NCBI GenBank assembly: GCA_019187365.1
Contig: JABARE010000051.1
Span: 54,592 to 118,591 of the forward strand
Source of the DNA: Saprospiraceae bacterium
GTDB lineage: Bacteria; Bacteroidota; Bacteroidia; Chitinophagales; Saprospiraceae
Direction of reading: 5' to 3'
DNA length: 64,000 nt
This document shows, in pieces, positions 1 through 8,513 of the stretch. Below the pieces are notes generated by a model. The model had not been told where the DNA came from. It did not search any database and saw only the letters and a list, made by a program, of their open reading frames with translations. Position numbers and translations under genes: made by a program. Numbering within the stretch: position 1 is the first letter of the stretch; each line of letters begins with the position of its first letter.

Positions 1-1
1 G

Positions 2-1288
2 AGCAAAGAAGCCATCAAGGAAAAGAGCATGATTCTCCAAAAGGAGATGGTCGAAGGGTTGTTCAACGAGCTCGACCGCGTGCAGGAAACGGGAAAGAAA
101 GTGTGTTACACCTTTGTTCCCGGAAACCTCTCGGAGCTGATCCGCTGTTTCGACATGCTGCCGGTGTATCCGGAGATCAACGCGCTGCAAAATGCCATGC
201 GCAAAAAATCTGCCGGTTACATCAAAGAAGCCGAACGGCACGCACATTCCGAAGACGTATGCACTTACGTGAAGTGCGACATTGGCATGATGATCAAGGG
301 AAACATTGGTCCGACGGGATCAAAGATCCCGGATCCGGACGTCCTGTTGCTGAGTTATACGGGCTGTTTTACGTTTATGAAATGGTTCGAAACCCTCAAG
401 CGCAGCTATCCCAATGCAGAGGTCATCATGCTGCACACTCCTTACCAGGAGAACGGCGAAATGACCCCGCAGATGACTGCTTACATGGTACAGCAACTGG
501 AGCAGGAAGTGATCCCAAAAATGGAAAAGGTTTCCGGGGTGAAGTTCGATCCGGAGAAGCTGAAAAAGATCCTTGGTCTTGCACGCGAAGCGCAGGATTG
601 GATCGCGCGCATTTTTGAAACGACCAAGCACCGGCCTTCGCCGATCGACGCGTATTTCGCCGGTGTGTATTACATAGGGCCCATTAACATTGGGTTCAGG
701 GGCACCCCGGAAGCAGTCGCCTATTACAAGGAGCTTTACAACGAGATCATGGAGCGGGTGCTGCAGGGACTGGGACCCATCACCCCGGAAGGAGAAATGC
801 CGGAAGAAAAGTACCGCCTTGTGGTGGAAGGACCTCCCAACTGGACCAACTTCCGCGAGTTCTGGAAAATATTTTACGACATGGGTGCAGTGATCGTTGC
901 TTCATCTTACACCAAGGTCGGCGGCGTTTACGATCTGGGATGGCGTCATGACCCCGACCGTCCGCTGGAATCGCTTGCAGAATACTGCATGAACTGCTAC
1001 ACCAACCTCAACATACCGCAGCGCATCTCCCTGTTGTCGAAACTCATCAAAGAATACCACGCCGACGGTTACGTGACCAATTCCATCAAAAGCTGCAATT
1101 CATTTTCAGCAGGTCAGCTCGCCATGATGCGCGAGATTGAAGACAAGCTCGAAGTGCCGGTAGGTTTTATAGAATCCGACCTGGTGGATCCGCGGTATTT
1201 TTCGTACTCAAACATCAAAAACCGTTTGGAATCGTATTTCCAGATGCTGGCACAACGCAAATTCATCCACGAAACTCAAAATGCATAA
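2..1288 (+). CDS. bcrB: Benzoyl-CoA reductase subunit B (5' end outside window)
   Basis: HgdB/BcrB-family subunit that, with BcrC, forms the Fe-S/substrate-binding half of ATP-dependent (class I) benzoyl-CoA reductase, which reduces benzoyl-CoA to cyclohexa-1,5-diene-1-carbonyl-CoA in the cytoplasm. The first ATG is at 29, but the frame stays open to base 2 and reads SKEAIKEKSM, which resembles the N-terminus of BcrB proteins, so the true start is probably upstream of the window. Conserved Cys-bearing segments are visible (VCYTFVPGNLSELIRC, DVCTYVKCDIG, IKSCNSFSAGQ). The length from base 2 is 428 residues, close to the family size. bcrA follows 3 bases after the stop. Family assignment is firm from the neighbouring BcrA and BcrD; a lone HgdB-like protein could otherwise be a 2-hydroxyacyl-CoA dehydratase subunit. 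Confidence 0.9.
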   Translation, partial: SKEAIKEKSMILQKEMVEGLFNELDRVQETGKKVCYTFVPGNLSELIRCFDMLPVYPEINALQNAMRKKSAGYIKEAERHAHSEDVCTYVKCDIGMMIKGNIGPTGSKIPDPDVLLLSYTGCFTFMKWFETLKRSYPNAEVIMLHTPYQENGEMTPQMTAYMVQQLEQEVIPKMEKVSGVKFDPEKLKKILGLAREAQDWIARIFETTKHRPSPIDAYFAGVYYIGPINIGFRGTPEAVAYYKELYNEIMERVLQGLGPITPEGEMPEEKYRLVVEGPPNWTNFREFWKIFYDMGAVIVASSYTKVGGVYDLGWRHDPDRPLESLAEYCMNCYTNLNIPQRISLLSKLIKEYHADGYVTNSIKSCNSFSAGQLAMMREIEDKLEVPVGFIESDLVDPRYFSYSNIKNRLESYFQMLAQRKFIHETQNA

Positions 1289-1291
1289 GGC

Positions 1292-2704
1292 ATGAAAAAA
1301 TACTATCTGGGCATCGACCTGGGATCAACCACCTCCAAGGCGATCATCATCGACGAAAAGGATCAGATCGTGGGCCGGGGAATTACCAACACACGGGCAA
1401 ACTACAAGGTTGCCGCAGACATTGCCCGTCAGGAAGCTGTTTACGACGCCCGCTTCAACCTGCTGCACGCGAAGATCCAACCTGAGATCCAGGCCAATCC
1501 CAGCCTGGTTAAGTATCTCGAAGACATCCGCCGCGTGTTTCAGTACGTGCAATTCCGCCATCGAATGCTTCGGCTGGAAGAGCTGCTGGCTGAAACCGCT
1601 CAGTCGTTCCAGCGTCATGACAACGACGTACTCGAACAAACGTTGAGCAACATCCTTCAAACCATCAGGCCGCGCATTCGCGATGGGTTTTTACATCGCA
1701 ACCTCGGAGGGCAGAATCAGTTTTTCCGCGACATCGTCAGCGAGCAATACAATCTGGAAGTCTCTTCCGTTCCCCCCGAATTATATGAGCCTTTGATGCT
1801 TGCATTCGACAAGAGCATCACACCCGTGGAAAACGAGATGTTTACGCAGAGTTTTGAAGAGCTCGTTTACGAGGCCATGCGCTATTTAAACGAAAAGTAC
1901 CAGGGACTGGCGGATCAACCCAATGCAGGTGCACAGGACGACTGGTATTATGCAGAACTCAACAGTTCGAGCAAATCGTTTAAAAGCATCGAGCGCACGC
2001 TGACGCAGTACATAGACGACGTGGTTAAAGAAGAGATCCACATTGCCAACATGGTTGGCACGGGTTATGGACGGGCGTTGCTGCCGTTTCCCGAAGATTG
2101 CATCATGTCGGAGATCCTTTGCCATGCCTATGGGGCCCACGCCATCTTTCCCAACACGCGCACGGTGCTCGATATCGGAGGGCAGGACACCAAGGCCATA
2201 CAAGTCGACAAGCACGGGCTGGTTACCAGTTTTCATATGAACGATCGTTGTGCTGCAGGATGCGGCCGTTACCTTGGGTACATTGCCGATGAATTTGGAC
2301 TCTCGCTCAATGAGTTGGGCCCCGAAGCGCTGAGCGCAACGCGAGAAACCACGATCTGTTCGACCTGCACGGTATTTGCCGGAGCGGAAGTAAAGGAGCT
2401 GCTTCACAATGGCGAAGAGCGGCCCAACATCCTCGCGGGTTTGCACAAGGCCATCGTGCAACGGGCCATGTCTCTGCTGGCGCGATCGGGGGGAGTGCGA
2501 AACGAGTTTACTTTCACGGGAGGCGTTGCGAGAAACCAGGCCGTTCTCAAGTACGTCACCGAGATGGTGCGCGAATCGTATGGCGAGCTCACCATGAACA
2601 TACACACGGATTCCATTTTCATGGGTGCTTTGGGCGGAGCCCTGTTTGCGCGCAAGGGAATGATCCAGGCCCTTCCAAAGGAAGTTGCCGCAAAGGCATC
2701 ATGA
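1292..2704 (+). CDS. bcrA: Benzoyl-CoA reductase ATPase subunit A (long ASKHA form)
   Basis: One of the two ASKHA-fold ATPase subunits that drive electrons into BcrBC at the cost of ATP. The N-terminal phosphate-binding motif GIDLGSTTSKA is at residues 7-17. A helical insertion of roughly 200 residues (about 45-250) follows; it is typical of the long Thauera/Rhodopseudomonas BcrA/BadF type and absent from short HgdC activators. The second half of the fold resumes at GTGYGR and LDIGGQDTKA. Cys320 and Cys324 (RCAAGCGRYLG), with Cys356/Cys359 (ICSTCTVFAGAE), include the ligands of the [4Fe-4S] cluster bridging BcrA and BcrD. At 470 aa it is slightly longer than the roughly 440 aa usual for the family. 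Start ATG at 1292, three bases after the bcrB stop. Confidence 0.93.
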   Translation: MKKYYLGIDLGSTTSKAIIIDEKDQIVGRGITNTRANYKVAADIARQEAVYDARFNLLHAKIQPEIQANPSLVKYLEDIRRVFQYVQFRHRMLRLEELLAETAQSFQRHDNDVLEQTLSNILQTIRPRIRDGFLHRNLGGQNQFFRDIVSEQYNLEVSSVPPELYEPLMLAFDKSITPVENEMFTQSFEELVYEAMRYLNEKYQGLADQPNAGAQDDWYYAELNSSSKSFKSIERTLTQYIDDVVKEEIHIANMVGTGYGRALLPFPEDCIMSEILCHAYGAHAIFPNTRTVLDIGGQDTKAIQVDKHGLVTSFHMNDRCAAGCGRYLGYIADEFGLSLNELGPEALSATRETTICSTCTVFAGAEVKELLHNGEERPNILAGLHKAIVQRAMSLLARSGGVRNEFTFTGGVARNQAVLKYVTEMVRESYGELTMNIHTDSIFMGALGGALFARKGMIQALPKEVAAKAS

Positions 2705-2732
2705 TCAACCATCATTGATAAACAAAAATAAT

Positions 2733-3593
2733 ATGAGCGAAAAGATCTATACCATGGGCATCGACGTTGGCGGTAGCTACGTGAAGGGCGTTTTAATGCA
2801 ATACGACCACGGGGGAGGTGACCACCGGCTCGTCGACAAGCAGACGGAGAAAATCCGGAAGCGCAATCCTAAAGATGTTGCCGCAGATGTTGCCGATATG
2901 TTGTTGCAACGTAACCGCCTCGAGTACGACCGGGACATTGCCTATGCAGCTTCGACGGGAGAGGGCGAAATGGTGACGCGCAAAACGGGTCACTTCTACA
3001 GCATGACCTCCCATGCGCGAGGCGGCATTTTCTTTGCCCCGGGTGCAAAGACGGTGGTTGATATGGGCGGGCTCTACGTGCGCGCAATCAAAGTGGATGC
3101 ACGCGGCAAAGTACTCGATTATAAAATGACGGGTCAGTGTGCATCCGGATCCGGACAGTTCATCGAGAACATTTCGCGCTACCTCGGGCTGGCCATCGAA
3201 GAAGTGGGCGAGATCTCCCTAAAGGCGGATAAGCCCGAAGTGCCCTCGGGCATTTGTGCCGTGCTCGCAGAGACCGACGTCATCAACCTCGTGTCGAAGG
3301 GGCTTTCTACACCCAATATCGTAAAAGGCATCAACTTGTCGATTGCCCAGCGCGTCGTAAAACTACTCGGCGCATTGAATGCAGAATCGCCGGTAGCGCT
3401 GGTAGGAGGGATGGGCATGAACGTCGGTATGATTCAGGCCATCGAAGAATTGTCGCAGGAAAACAAAAAGAAACAAATGGAATTTGTTAGCCATCCCGAG
3501 GCGATTTATTCCGGGGCCATTGGAGCCGCGCTTTGGGGTGGATTCCGCTATTATGTGCTGCGACAAAAGAACGCAGCCATCCTGGCGCAATAA
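2733..3593 (+). CDS. bcrD: Benzoyl-CoA reductase ATPase subunit D
   Basis: Short ASKHA ATPase, partner of BcrA. I choose ATG 2733 (286 aa, MSEKIYTMGIDVGGSYVKG); the open frame begins at 2685 inside bcrA, but that would add a basic, unconserved stretch. BcrD-specific sequence is present: STGEGE, the run TGHFYSMTSHARGG, and VVDMGGLYVRAIK in place of the usual DIGGQD. The cluster cysteines are Cys136 (QCASGSGQFIENI) and Cys175 (ICAVLAETDVI). With BcrA it should form the heterodimeric ATPase that couples ATP hydrolysis to low-potential electron transfer. Together with bcrA this makes a true benzoyl-CoA reductase far more likely than a 2-hydroxyacyl-CoA dehydratase, whose activator is a single homodimeric ATPase. 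Confidence 0.93.
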   Translation: MSEKIYTMGIDVGGSYVKGVLMQYDHGGGDHRLVDKQTEKIRKRNPKDVAADVADMLLQRNRLEYDRDIAYAASTGEGEMVTRKTGHFYSMTSHARGGIFFAPGAKTVVDMGGLYVRAIKVDARGKVLDYKMTGQCASGSGQFIENISRYLGLAIEEVGEISLKADKPEVPSGICAVLAETDVINLVSKGLSTPNIVKGINLSIAQRVVKLLGALNAESPVALVGGMGMNVGMIQAIEELSQENKKKQMEFVSHPEAIYSGAIGAALWGGFRYYVLRQKNAAILAQ

Positions 3594-3613
3594 AGCGAAA
3601 CCGTCACATCGCC

Positions 3614-5332
3614 ATGGATATACTGCAATTGAAGCTAACTGCAGGCCCTACGTTTCCAAACATTGCGGCCATGTTGCAAAACAACGCAGCGCGCTTTGGC
3701 GATCGGGTGGTCTTTCGTCAAAAGAGTGCGGATGGCGAATACCACCCGACCCGGTGGTCGGATTTTTTCAGTGACATCTGCAACATCACCCGTTCGCTTG
3801 AAGAGTGTGGCTTTGGTGCCGGGCATCGCATGGTCATCTTTTCGCGAAATCGCCTGGAAATGCTCGAGCTCGAACTGGCGGTCATGGCCATGGGCGGCGT
3901 TGCAATACCCATATTCGCACATTTTAAAAAGCCTACCTCCGACCTGCTCATCGGATTTTCGGATGCAGGCTGGATTGCGGCCGAGGGCACAGACCAGTTA
4001 GCACAAATCAGTTTGGACCAGTTTTCAGGAAAACTGATCCTCATCGACCTGCCAGCCGACCGAACGCAAATTCCTCAGGGGACTTTTTCTTTTCAGGACC
4101 TGCGACATCGCGGAGGCAAAACGGCAGAGGCAGTTTTTGTCGATGCAGATCCCGGTCAGGTGTGTCTGGGGATGTACACTTCGGGAACGATGGACGTTCC
4201 CAAACTCGTTCAGCTCACACACCGGAACATTCTTTCTCAGCAGGCAGCGATAGCGCCCCTGCTCAAGGTAGGACCCGATGATCGATTCCTATCGTACCTG
4301 CCCTGGCATCATAGTTTTGGGGGCATTTTCGAATTGTTTTCTGCCATTTGCAATGGTGCAGCTTATGCAGTGGAGAGCAGCTATGGTAAAGACGTTTCCG
4401 TGTTGTTTGAGAACTGGAAGCAGATCAGGCCAACCGTATTCTTTAGCGTACCCAAAGTGTACCAGTCGCTGTTTGAAATGACGCGGCAAAGCGCCGGGGC
4501 AGAAGACATTTTTTTCAATTCCGGATTGCGCTTTGTATTTACTGCTGCAGCCGCGTTGCCCGTTTGGTTGTCTGATGAATTCGAGCGCCGGAAAATACCG
4601 GTAATCGAGGGTTGGGGCCTGACGGAAACTTCTCCCTGTTGTACCCTCACGGATCCTGCACTGGCTCGCGCACCGGGTGTTGTGGGCATGCCCATTCCCG
4701 GCGTTTTCATCCGGATCGACGAAGAAGGAGAAATCCTCATCAAAGGACCTAATGTCATGGCAGGATATTACAAAAATGATGCTGCTAACGAACGTGTGTT
4801 CACTTCTGATGGATGGTTCAAAACAGGCGATGTTGGCGAGCTCACGGATGCAGGGTTAAAGCTGATCTCCAGAAAGGACCGGATCTTCAAACTTTCAAAC
4901 GGCGAAAAGGTCATACCCACAGACCTCGAGACGGCCATTCAGAAGCAATGCCATTACGTTCAATACATCCTGGTCACCGGTTCGGGAGCTGACCACCCCG
5001 TGGCCCTGATCTTTCCCAACAAAAACCTGCTTGAAAAACCGGATTACCTGCGTACCCTCGACGAGGGATGTTTTTGTCCGCGCACCCTCAACGAACTTGG
5101 GCGTTGCCTGACGGGGTGCCTGAAAACGGCGAACGACACCATACACCAGAAATTTTCCAAACTAAAATCCGCTGCGGTCATCCTGGATGAATTGTCGATC
5201 GACAATGCCACCCTGACCCCATCGATGAAAATGGCGCCCAACAACGTGCTCGCCAAATACCGCGACCACCTCAGAAAATTATACGGAGACGACGTGCCCA
5301 CCGACCAGGAAGTGTACGTCATTGAATTGTGA
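3614..5332 (+). CDS. AMP-forming acyl-CoA ligase within the bcr operon
   Basis: ANL-superfamily adenylating enzyme (572 aa from ATG 3614) that activates a carboxylic acid to its CoA thioester with ATP. Motifs: a P-loop-like segment TSGTMDVPK (residues 189-197), which departs from canonical TSGTTGxPK; GWGLTETSP; the TGD motif in WFKTGDVGEL; RKDRIFKLSNGEKVIP, resembling long-chain acyl-CoA synthetases; and a C-terminal catalytic-Lys region LTPSMKMAPNN. By sequence style it is nearer to long-chain acyl-CoA synthetases than to classical benzoate-CoA ligases. Its position between bcrD and bcrC suggests an aromatic or alicyclic acid substrate such as benzoate or 4-hydroxybenzoate, but that is inference from context only. 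The longer frame from 3533 runs into bcrD and is not preferred. Confidence 0.8.
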   Translation: MDILQLKLTAGPTFPNIAAMLQNNAARFGDRVVFRQKSADGEYHPTRWSDFFSDICNITRSLEECGFGAGHRMVIFSRNRLEMLELELAVMAMGGVAIPIFAHFKKPTSDLLIGFSDAGWIAAEGTDQLAQISLDQFSGKLILIDLPADRTQIPQGTFSFQDLRHRGGKTAEAVFVDADPGQVCLGMYTSGTMDVPKLVQLTHRNILSQQAAIAPLLKVGPDDRFLSYLPWHHSFGGIFELFSAICNGAAYAVESSYGKDVSVLFENWKQIRPTVFFSVPKVYQSLFEMTRQSAGAEDIFFNSGLRFVFTAAAALPVWLSDEFERRKIPVIEGWGLTETSPCCTLTDPALARAPGVVGMPIPGVFIRIDEEGEILIKGPNVMAGYYKNDAANERVFTSDGWFKTGDVGELTDAGLKLISRKDRIFKLSNGEKVIPTDLETAIQKQCHYVQYILVTGSGADHPVALIFPNKNLLEKPDYLRTLDEGCFCPRTLNELGRCLTGCLKTANDTIHQKFSKLKSAAVILDELSIDNATLTPSMKMAPNNVLAKYRDHLRKLYGDDVPTDQEVYVIEL

Positions 5333-5346
5333 TTGCGACAACAACT

Positions 5347-6567
5347 ATGTACACCATTCAGGCATCGGCATACCTCAAAGAGACCATGGGAGCCTATTTC
5401 CACTCCTTTGCCAACGGGCAAAACAAAGTGGCCTGGTGCACCAGTGTGGGACCGGCAGAGCTTCTCAGGTCCTTTGGATTCGAAGTTTACTTTCCGGAAA
5501 ACCACGGCGCCCTGCTTGGTGCAACGCGCACGGCAATGGATAGCATTCCCGAAGCGGTGAAGTGTGGTTTTTCAGGACACGTTTGCTCTTACACCACTTC
5601 AGACATCGGCGCGTTTCTTCAGGGGCAATCGCCGTTGCGCAAGCACTACGGACTCGAAGGGGCTCCACGCCCGGACCTCATCGTCTACAATACCAATCAG
5701 TGCCGCGAAGTTCAGGACTGGTTCAATTTCTATGCCCGCCATTTTCAATGTCCGGTAGCGGGGATCTACCCGCCAAGGCACCTCGACGCAGTCGGTGAGG
5801 CAGAGACCTCCCTTGTGGCAAAGCAATTCAAGGACCTCATCCCCATTTGCGAACAGGCCAGCGGAAGGTCTTTTGATCCCGACCGCTTTCGCGAAGTGGT
5901 CCGCCTGAGCAAAGAAGCTACCCTGCTATGGCAACAGGCCCTGCGGACGGCAGCAGCAGAAAATCCACCCATTGGTTTTTTTGATGCAACCATTCACATG
6001 GGGCCCATCGTCGTGTTGCGCGGAACGGTGCAGGCAGTTGATTATTACCGCCGGCTCGTCGGTGAACTCGAAGCCAACGTGCTTGAAGGTCGGGGTTTCC
6101 TGAACGAACCGGTTACCAGGATATTCTGGGATGGCATGCCCATCTGGGGTAAGTTGCGCATGTTGAGCGACCTGTTTATACAGAACCGGTCGGCTGTGGT
6201 GGCATCCACCTATTGCAACAGTTGGATCTTCGACCAGTTTGACGAGGCAGACCCGTGGACATCCACTGCAAAGGCCTACACGGAGATCTTCATCAACCGC
6301 AGCGAGAAGGCCAAAATGGATATGCTGGTTCAATGGTTTGAGGAGTATTCGATCGACGGCATCATCTACCACGACTCGAAAACGTGTTTTAACAACAGCA
6401 ACGCACGGTTCGGAATGCCACAGCAACTGCGCGACCGCACCGGCATCCCCGCACTGGTGGTGGAAGGCGACCTCTGCGATCTGCGGTTTTTTAGCGAGGG
6501 CCAGTCCATTACACGCATCGAGACTTTTCTCGAGCAGTTGGAGAGCAGAAAAGTTACCATGCCATGA
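5347..6567 (+). CDS. bcrC: Benzoyl-CoA reductase subunit C
   Basis: Second HgdB/BcrC-type Fe-S subunit (406 aa from ATG 5347; a GTG at 5329 that overlaps the ligase stop would add six residues). It pairs with BcrB to bind benzoyl-CoA and the active-site [4Fe-4S] clusters. Visible landmarks are the WCTSVGPAELLRSFGFEVYFPENHG N-terminal fold region, a Cys-containing segment HVCSYTTSDIGAFL, and the family region YHDSKTCFNNSNARFGMPQ near the C-terminus followed by VVEGDLCDLRFFSEGQ. The gene is separated from bcrBAD by the CoA ligase, unlike the contiguous bcrCBAD order I recall for Thauera. Its stop overlaps the next start (ATGA at 6564), so the two are probably translationally coupled. Confidence 0.88.
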   Translation: MYTIQASAYLKETMGAYFHSFANGQNKVAWCTSVGPAELLRSFGFEVYFPENHGALLGATRTAMDSIPEAVKCGFSGHVCSYTTSDIGAFLQGQSPLRKHYGLEGAPRPDLIVYNTNQCREVQDWFNFYARHFQCPVAGIYPPRHLDAVGEAETSLVAKQFKDLIPICEQASGRSFDPDRFREVVRLSKEATLLWQQALRTAAAENPPIGFFDATIHMGPIVVLRGTVQAVDYYRRLVGELEANVLEGRGFLNEPVTRIFWDGMPIWGKLRMLSDLFIQNRSAVVASTYCNSWIFDQFDEADPWTSTAKAYTEIFINRSEKAKMDMLVQWFEEYSIDGIIYHDSKTCFNNSNARFGMPQQLRDRTGIPALVVEGDLCDLRFFSEGQSITRIETFLEQLESRKVTMP

Positions 6568-8405
6568 CGCCATTGCGAACAGCCATCATCGGTCTCGGCC
6601 CTGTGGGTTCTATCCTGGCGGTCATGCTCAAACGTGCCGGATGCGAAGTGGCATTGTGCGTCCGCAACCAGGTGAAACGCGACAAAATACTGAACGAGGG
6701 CATACGTCTCGAAAACGTACTCAAGGCCACGGCGGAATTTGATCAGGTCTACCCCGATATTGCATCGATGGCGGATCTCAATCCCGATTACATATTTTTT
6801 GCAACCAAGACCTACCATCTTCCGGAATCCATCCAGCAAGTGGCGCAACTCAACCTGAGCAAGACCTATTTTGTGTCTGCACAAAATGGCATCGACGTTG
6901 AGGACAAGCTCGCCGAGACGTTTGGAGAATCCCGCACACTTCGCATGGTCGTCAATTTTGCCGGCGCGCTGCTCAGCCCCAATACGGTGAAAGTAACCTT
7001 CTTTCAACCTCCCAACTACATTGGTTCGGTAAACGACGCTTGTCCGGAAAAGGCCGTTGCCATTTCAGATCTTTTAAATGCGTCGGGAATGGATACGCGC
7101 GCAGTGGACAGCCAACAGTTGCGCGTTCGCGTCTGGGAAAAAACAATACTCAACGCATCGGTCAGCGCCATTTGTGGCGTGAGCCGGCTCACCATGGCCG
7201 AGGCCATGGCCGAACCGGATACCGTTGAACTCGTCGAGCAGATCATAGGCGAAGCCGTGCTCGTGGCAGAGCAGGAAAAGATCCGCTTTCCCGATGATTT
7301 TCTGCGAAAGTGTCTCGTGTATCTGAAAAGAGGCGGCGACCACTTCCCCTCGCTTGCACTCGACCTCATCCAAAACCGACCTACCGAGATCGATTACTTC
7401 AACGGCAAGATCGTGAGCTACGGCCGTAAACATTACACGCGAACCTCGCTGAACTTGTCTTTTACCAATGTGGTAAAAGCCATGTCCAACAAAAACATCA
7501 TATCGCGGCAACCGGGAACCGCTTCACAGGTGAACCGGAAAATACTCGAAAAGGGACTGGTGCACAAGCAGACGATGCCGCTGGTCTTTCGGCAGATGGA
7601 TTGTTTTCTGGGAGTGGACCTCGGATCGGCATTTACCAAATTTACGGTTATCGATGAAGCGGGAAAACCCCTGTTTCGCTATGTTCTGACGACCATAACG
7701 GCAGACAACAAGGCTCAGGAGAATGTACTCGCCGCGATCCACCAGAATTTCAGGATTGTACAGAGTTGCGCAACGGGATACGGCAGGAAATATTTTGAAG
7801 CCTGCGATATCGTGAAAACAGAGATCAACTGCGCTGCGGCTGGCGTGTCGCTCAGCGTTCCGGGAGAGAAAAACATCATTGACATTGGCGGTGAAGACAT
7901 CAAGATCATCCGGTGCAACGCCGATGGAAACGTAGAGCAATTTTACATGAACGATAAATGCGCTGCGGGTACGGGCTCATTTCTTTCTGAGATCGCCGAG
8001 CGCGCGCAGATCAGCGTTGAGGAAATGAGCAGGCTGGCATCGCATTCTGCATACGACAAACCGCTGAACAGTTTTTGCACGGTGTTTGCCAAGACAGAGA
8101 TCATGAACTGGATCTTCGACGGGATGAGCCGCGAAGACATTGCCCGAGGCATTTATCTTTCCATTGCGGGCAAGATATCCAAGATGCGCATCGATCCGGG
8201 CATTCCATGTGTGCTGATCGGTGGCGTTGCTGCTCACCATCCTTATCTGAAAAATATTTTAAACGAGATGTTTCATATTGACCTGCACATCGCAGACGCA
8301 CCCCAGTACGTCGTTTCGCACGGAGCGGCGCTGCTCGCACTGCGTAACTTCCAGGCCAAGGCCGGAGCAGAAGCAAAGAAGCGCGTCGAAAAAACCCTTC
8401 CCTGA
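6564..8405 (+). CDS. Ketopantoate-reductase-like domain fused to BcrD/HgdC-type ASKHA ATPase
   Basis: A 613-aa single open frame with two complete domains. Residues 1 to about 318 form a PanE/ApbA-type NAD(P)H-dependent 2-oxoacid reductase: Rossmann motif IIGLGPVGS (8-16), probable catalytic Lys193 in WEKTILNAS, and Glu275 in TEIDYFNGKIVSYGRKH. Residues about 346-600 form an ASKHA ATPase of the BcrA/BcrD/HgdC activator family: FLGVDLGSAFTKFTVID, CATGYGRKY, IIDIGGEDIK, and cluster cysteines Cys466 (KCAAGTGSF) and Cys505 (FCTVFAKTE). A linker of about 30 residues joins them. It sits between bcrC (4-base overlap) and had. I know of no described protein with this architecture. Possible roles are an extra activator ATPase for BcrBC or for a 2-hydroxyacyl-CoA dehydratase acting on the reductase product; both are speculation. 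Confidence 0.85.
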   Translation: MTPLRTAIIGLGPVGSILAVMLKRAGCEVALCVRNQVKRDKILNEGIRLENVLKATAEFDQVYPDIASMADLNPDYIFFATKTYHLPESIQQVAQLNLSKTYFVSAQNGIDVEDKLAETFGESRTLRMVVNFAGALLSPNTVKVTFFQPPNYIGSVNDACPEKAVAISDLLNASGMDTRAVDSQQLRVRVWEKTILNASVSAICGVSRLTMAEAMAEPDTVELVEQIIGEAVLVAEQEKIRFPDDFLRKCLVYLKRGGDHFPSLALDLIQNRPTEIDYFNGKIVSYGRKHYTRTSLNLSFTNVVKAMSNKNIISRQPGTASQVNRKILEKGLVHKQTMPLVFRQMDCFLGVDLGSAFTKFTVIDEAGKPLFRYVLTTITADNKAQENVLAAIHQNFRIVQSCATGYGRKYFEACDIVKTEINCAAAGVSLSVPGEKNIIDIGGEDIKIIRCNADGNVEQFYMNDKCAAGTGSFLSEIAERAQISVEEMSRLASHSAYDKPLNSFCTVFAKTEIMNWIFDGMSREDIARGIYLSIAGKISKMRIDPGIPCVLIGGVAAHHPYLKNILNEMFHIDLHIADAPQYVVSHGAALLALRNFQAKAGAEAKKRVEKTLP

Positions 8406-8513
8406 TATGGAAATTCCGGAGGGAGAGGATAAACAGGTCCGTCCGGATAACGCGTCCGGAAGAGAATGCAGGAGCATAAAATATCAGGATCATCTCCGAT
8501 AAAAAATACATCA

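Noticed and set aside
8442..8460. Hairpin TCCGGA/TCCGGA between the fusion gene and had
   Set aside because: Six-base self-complementary arms with no T-run; too weak to call a terminator or regulatory site.
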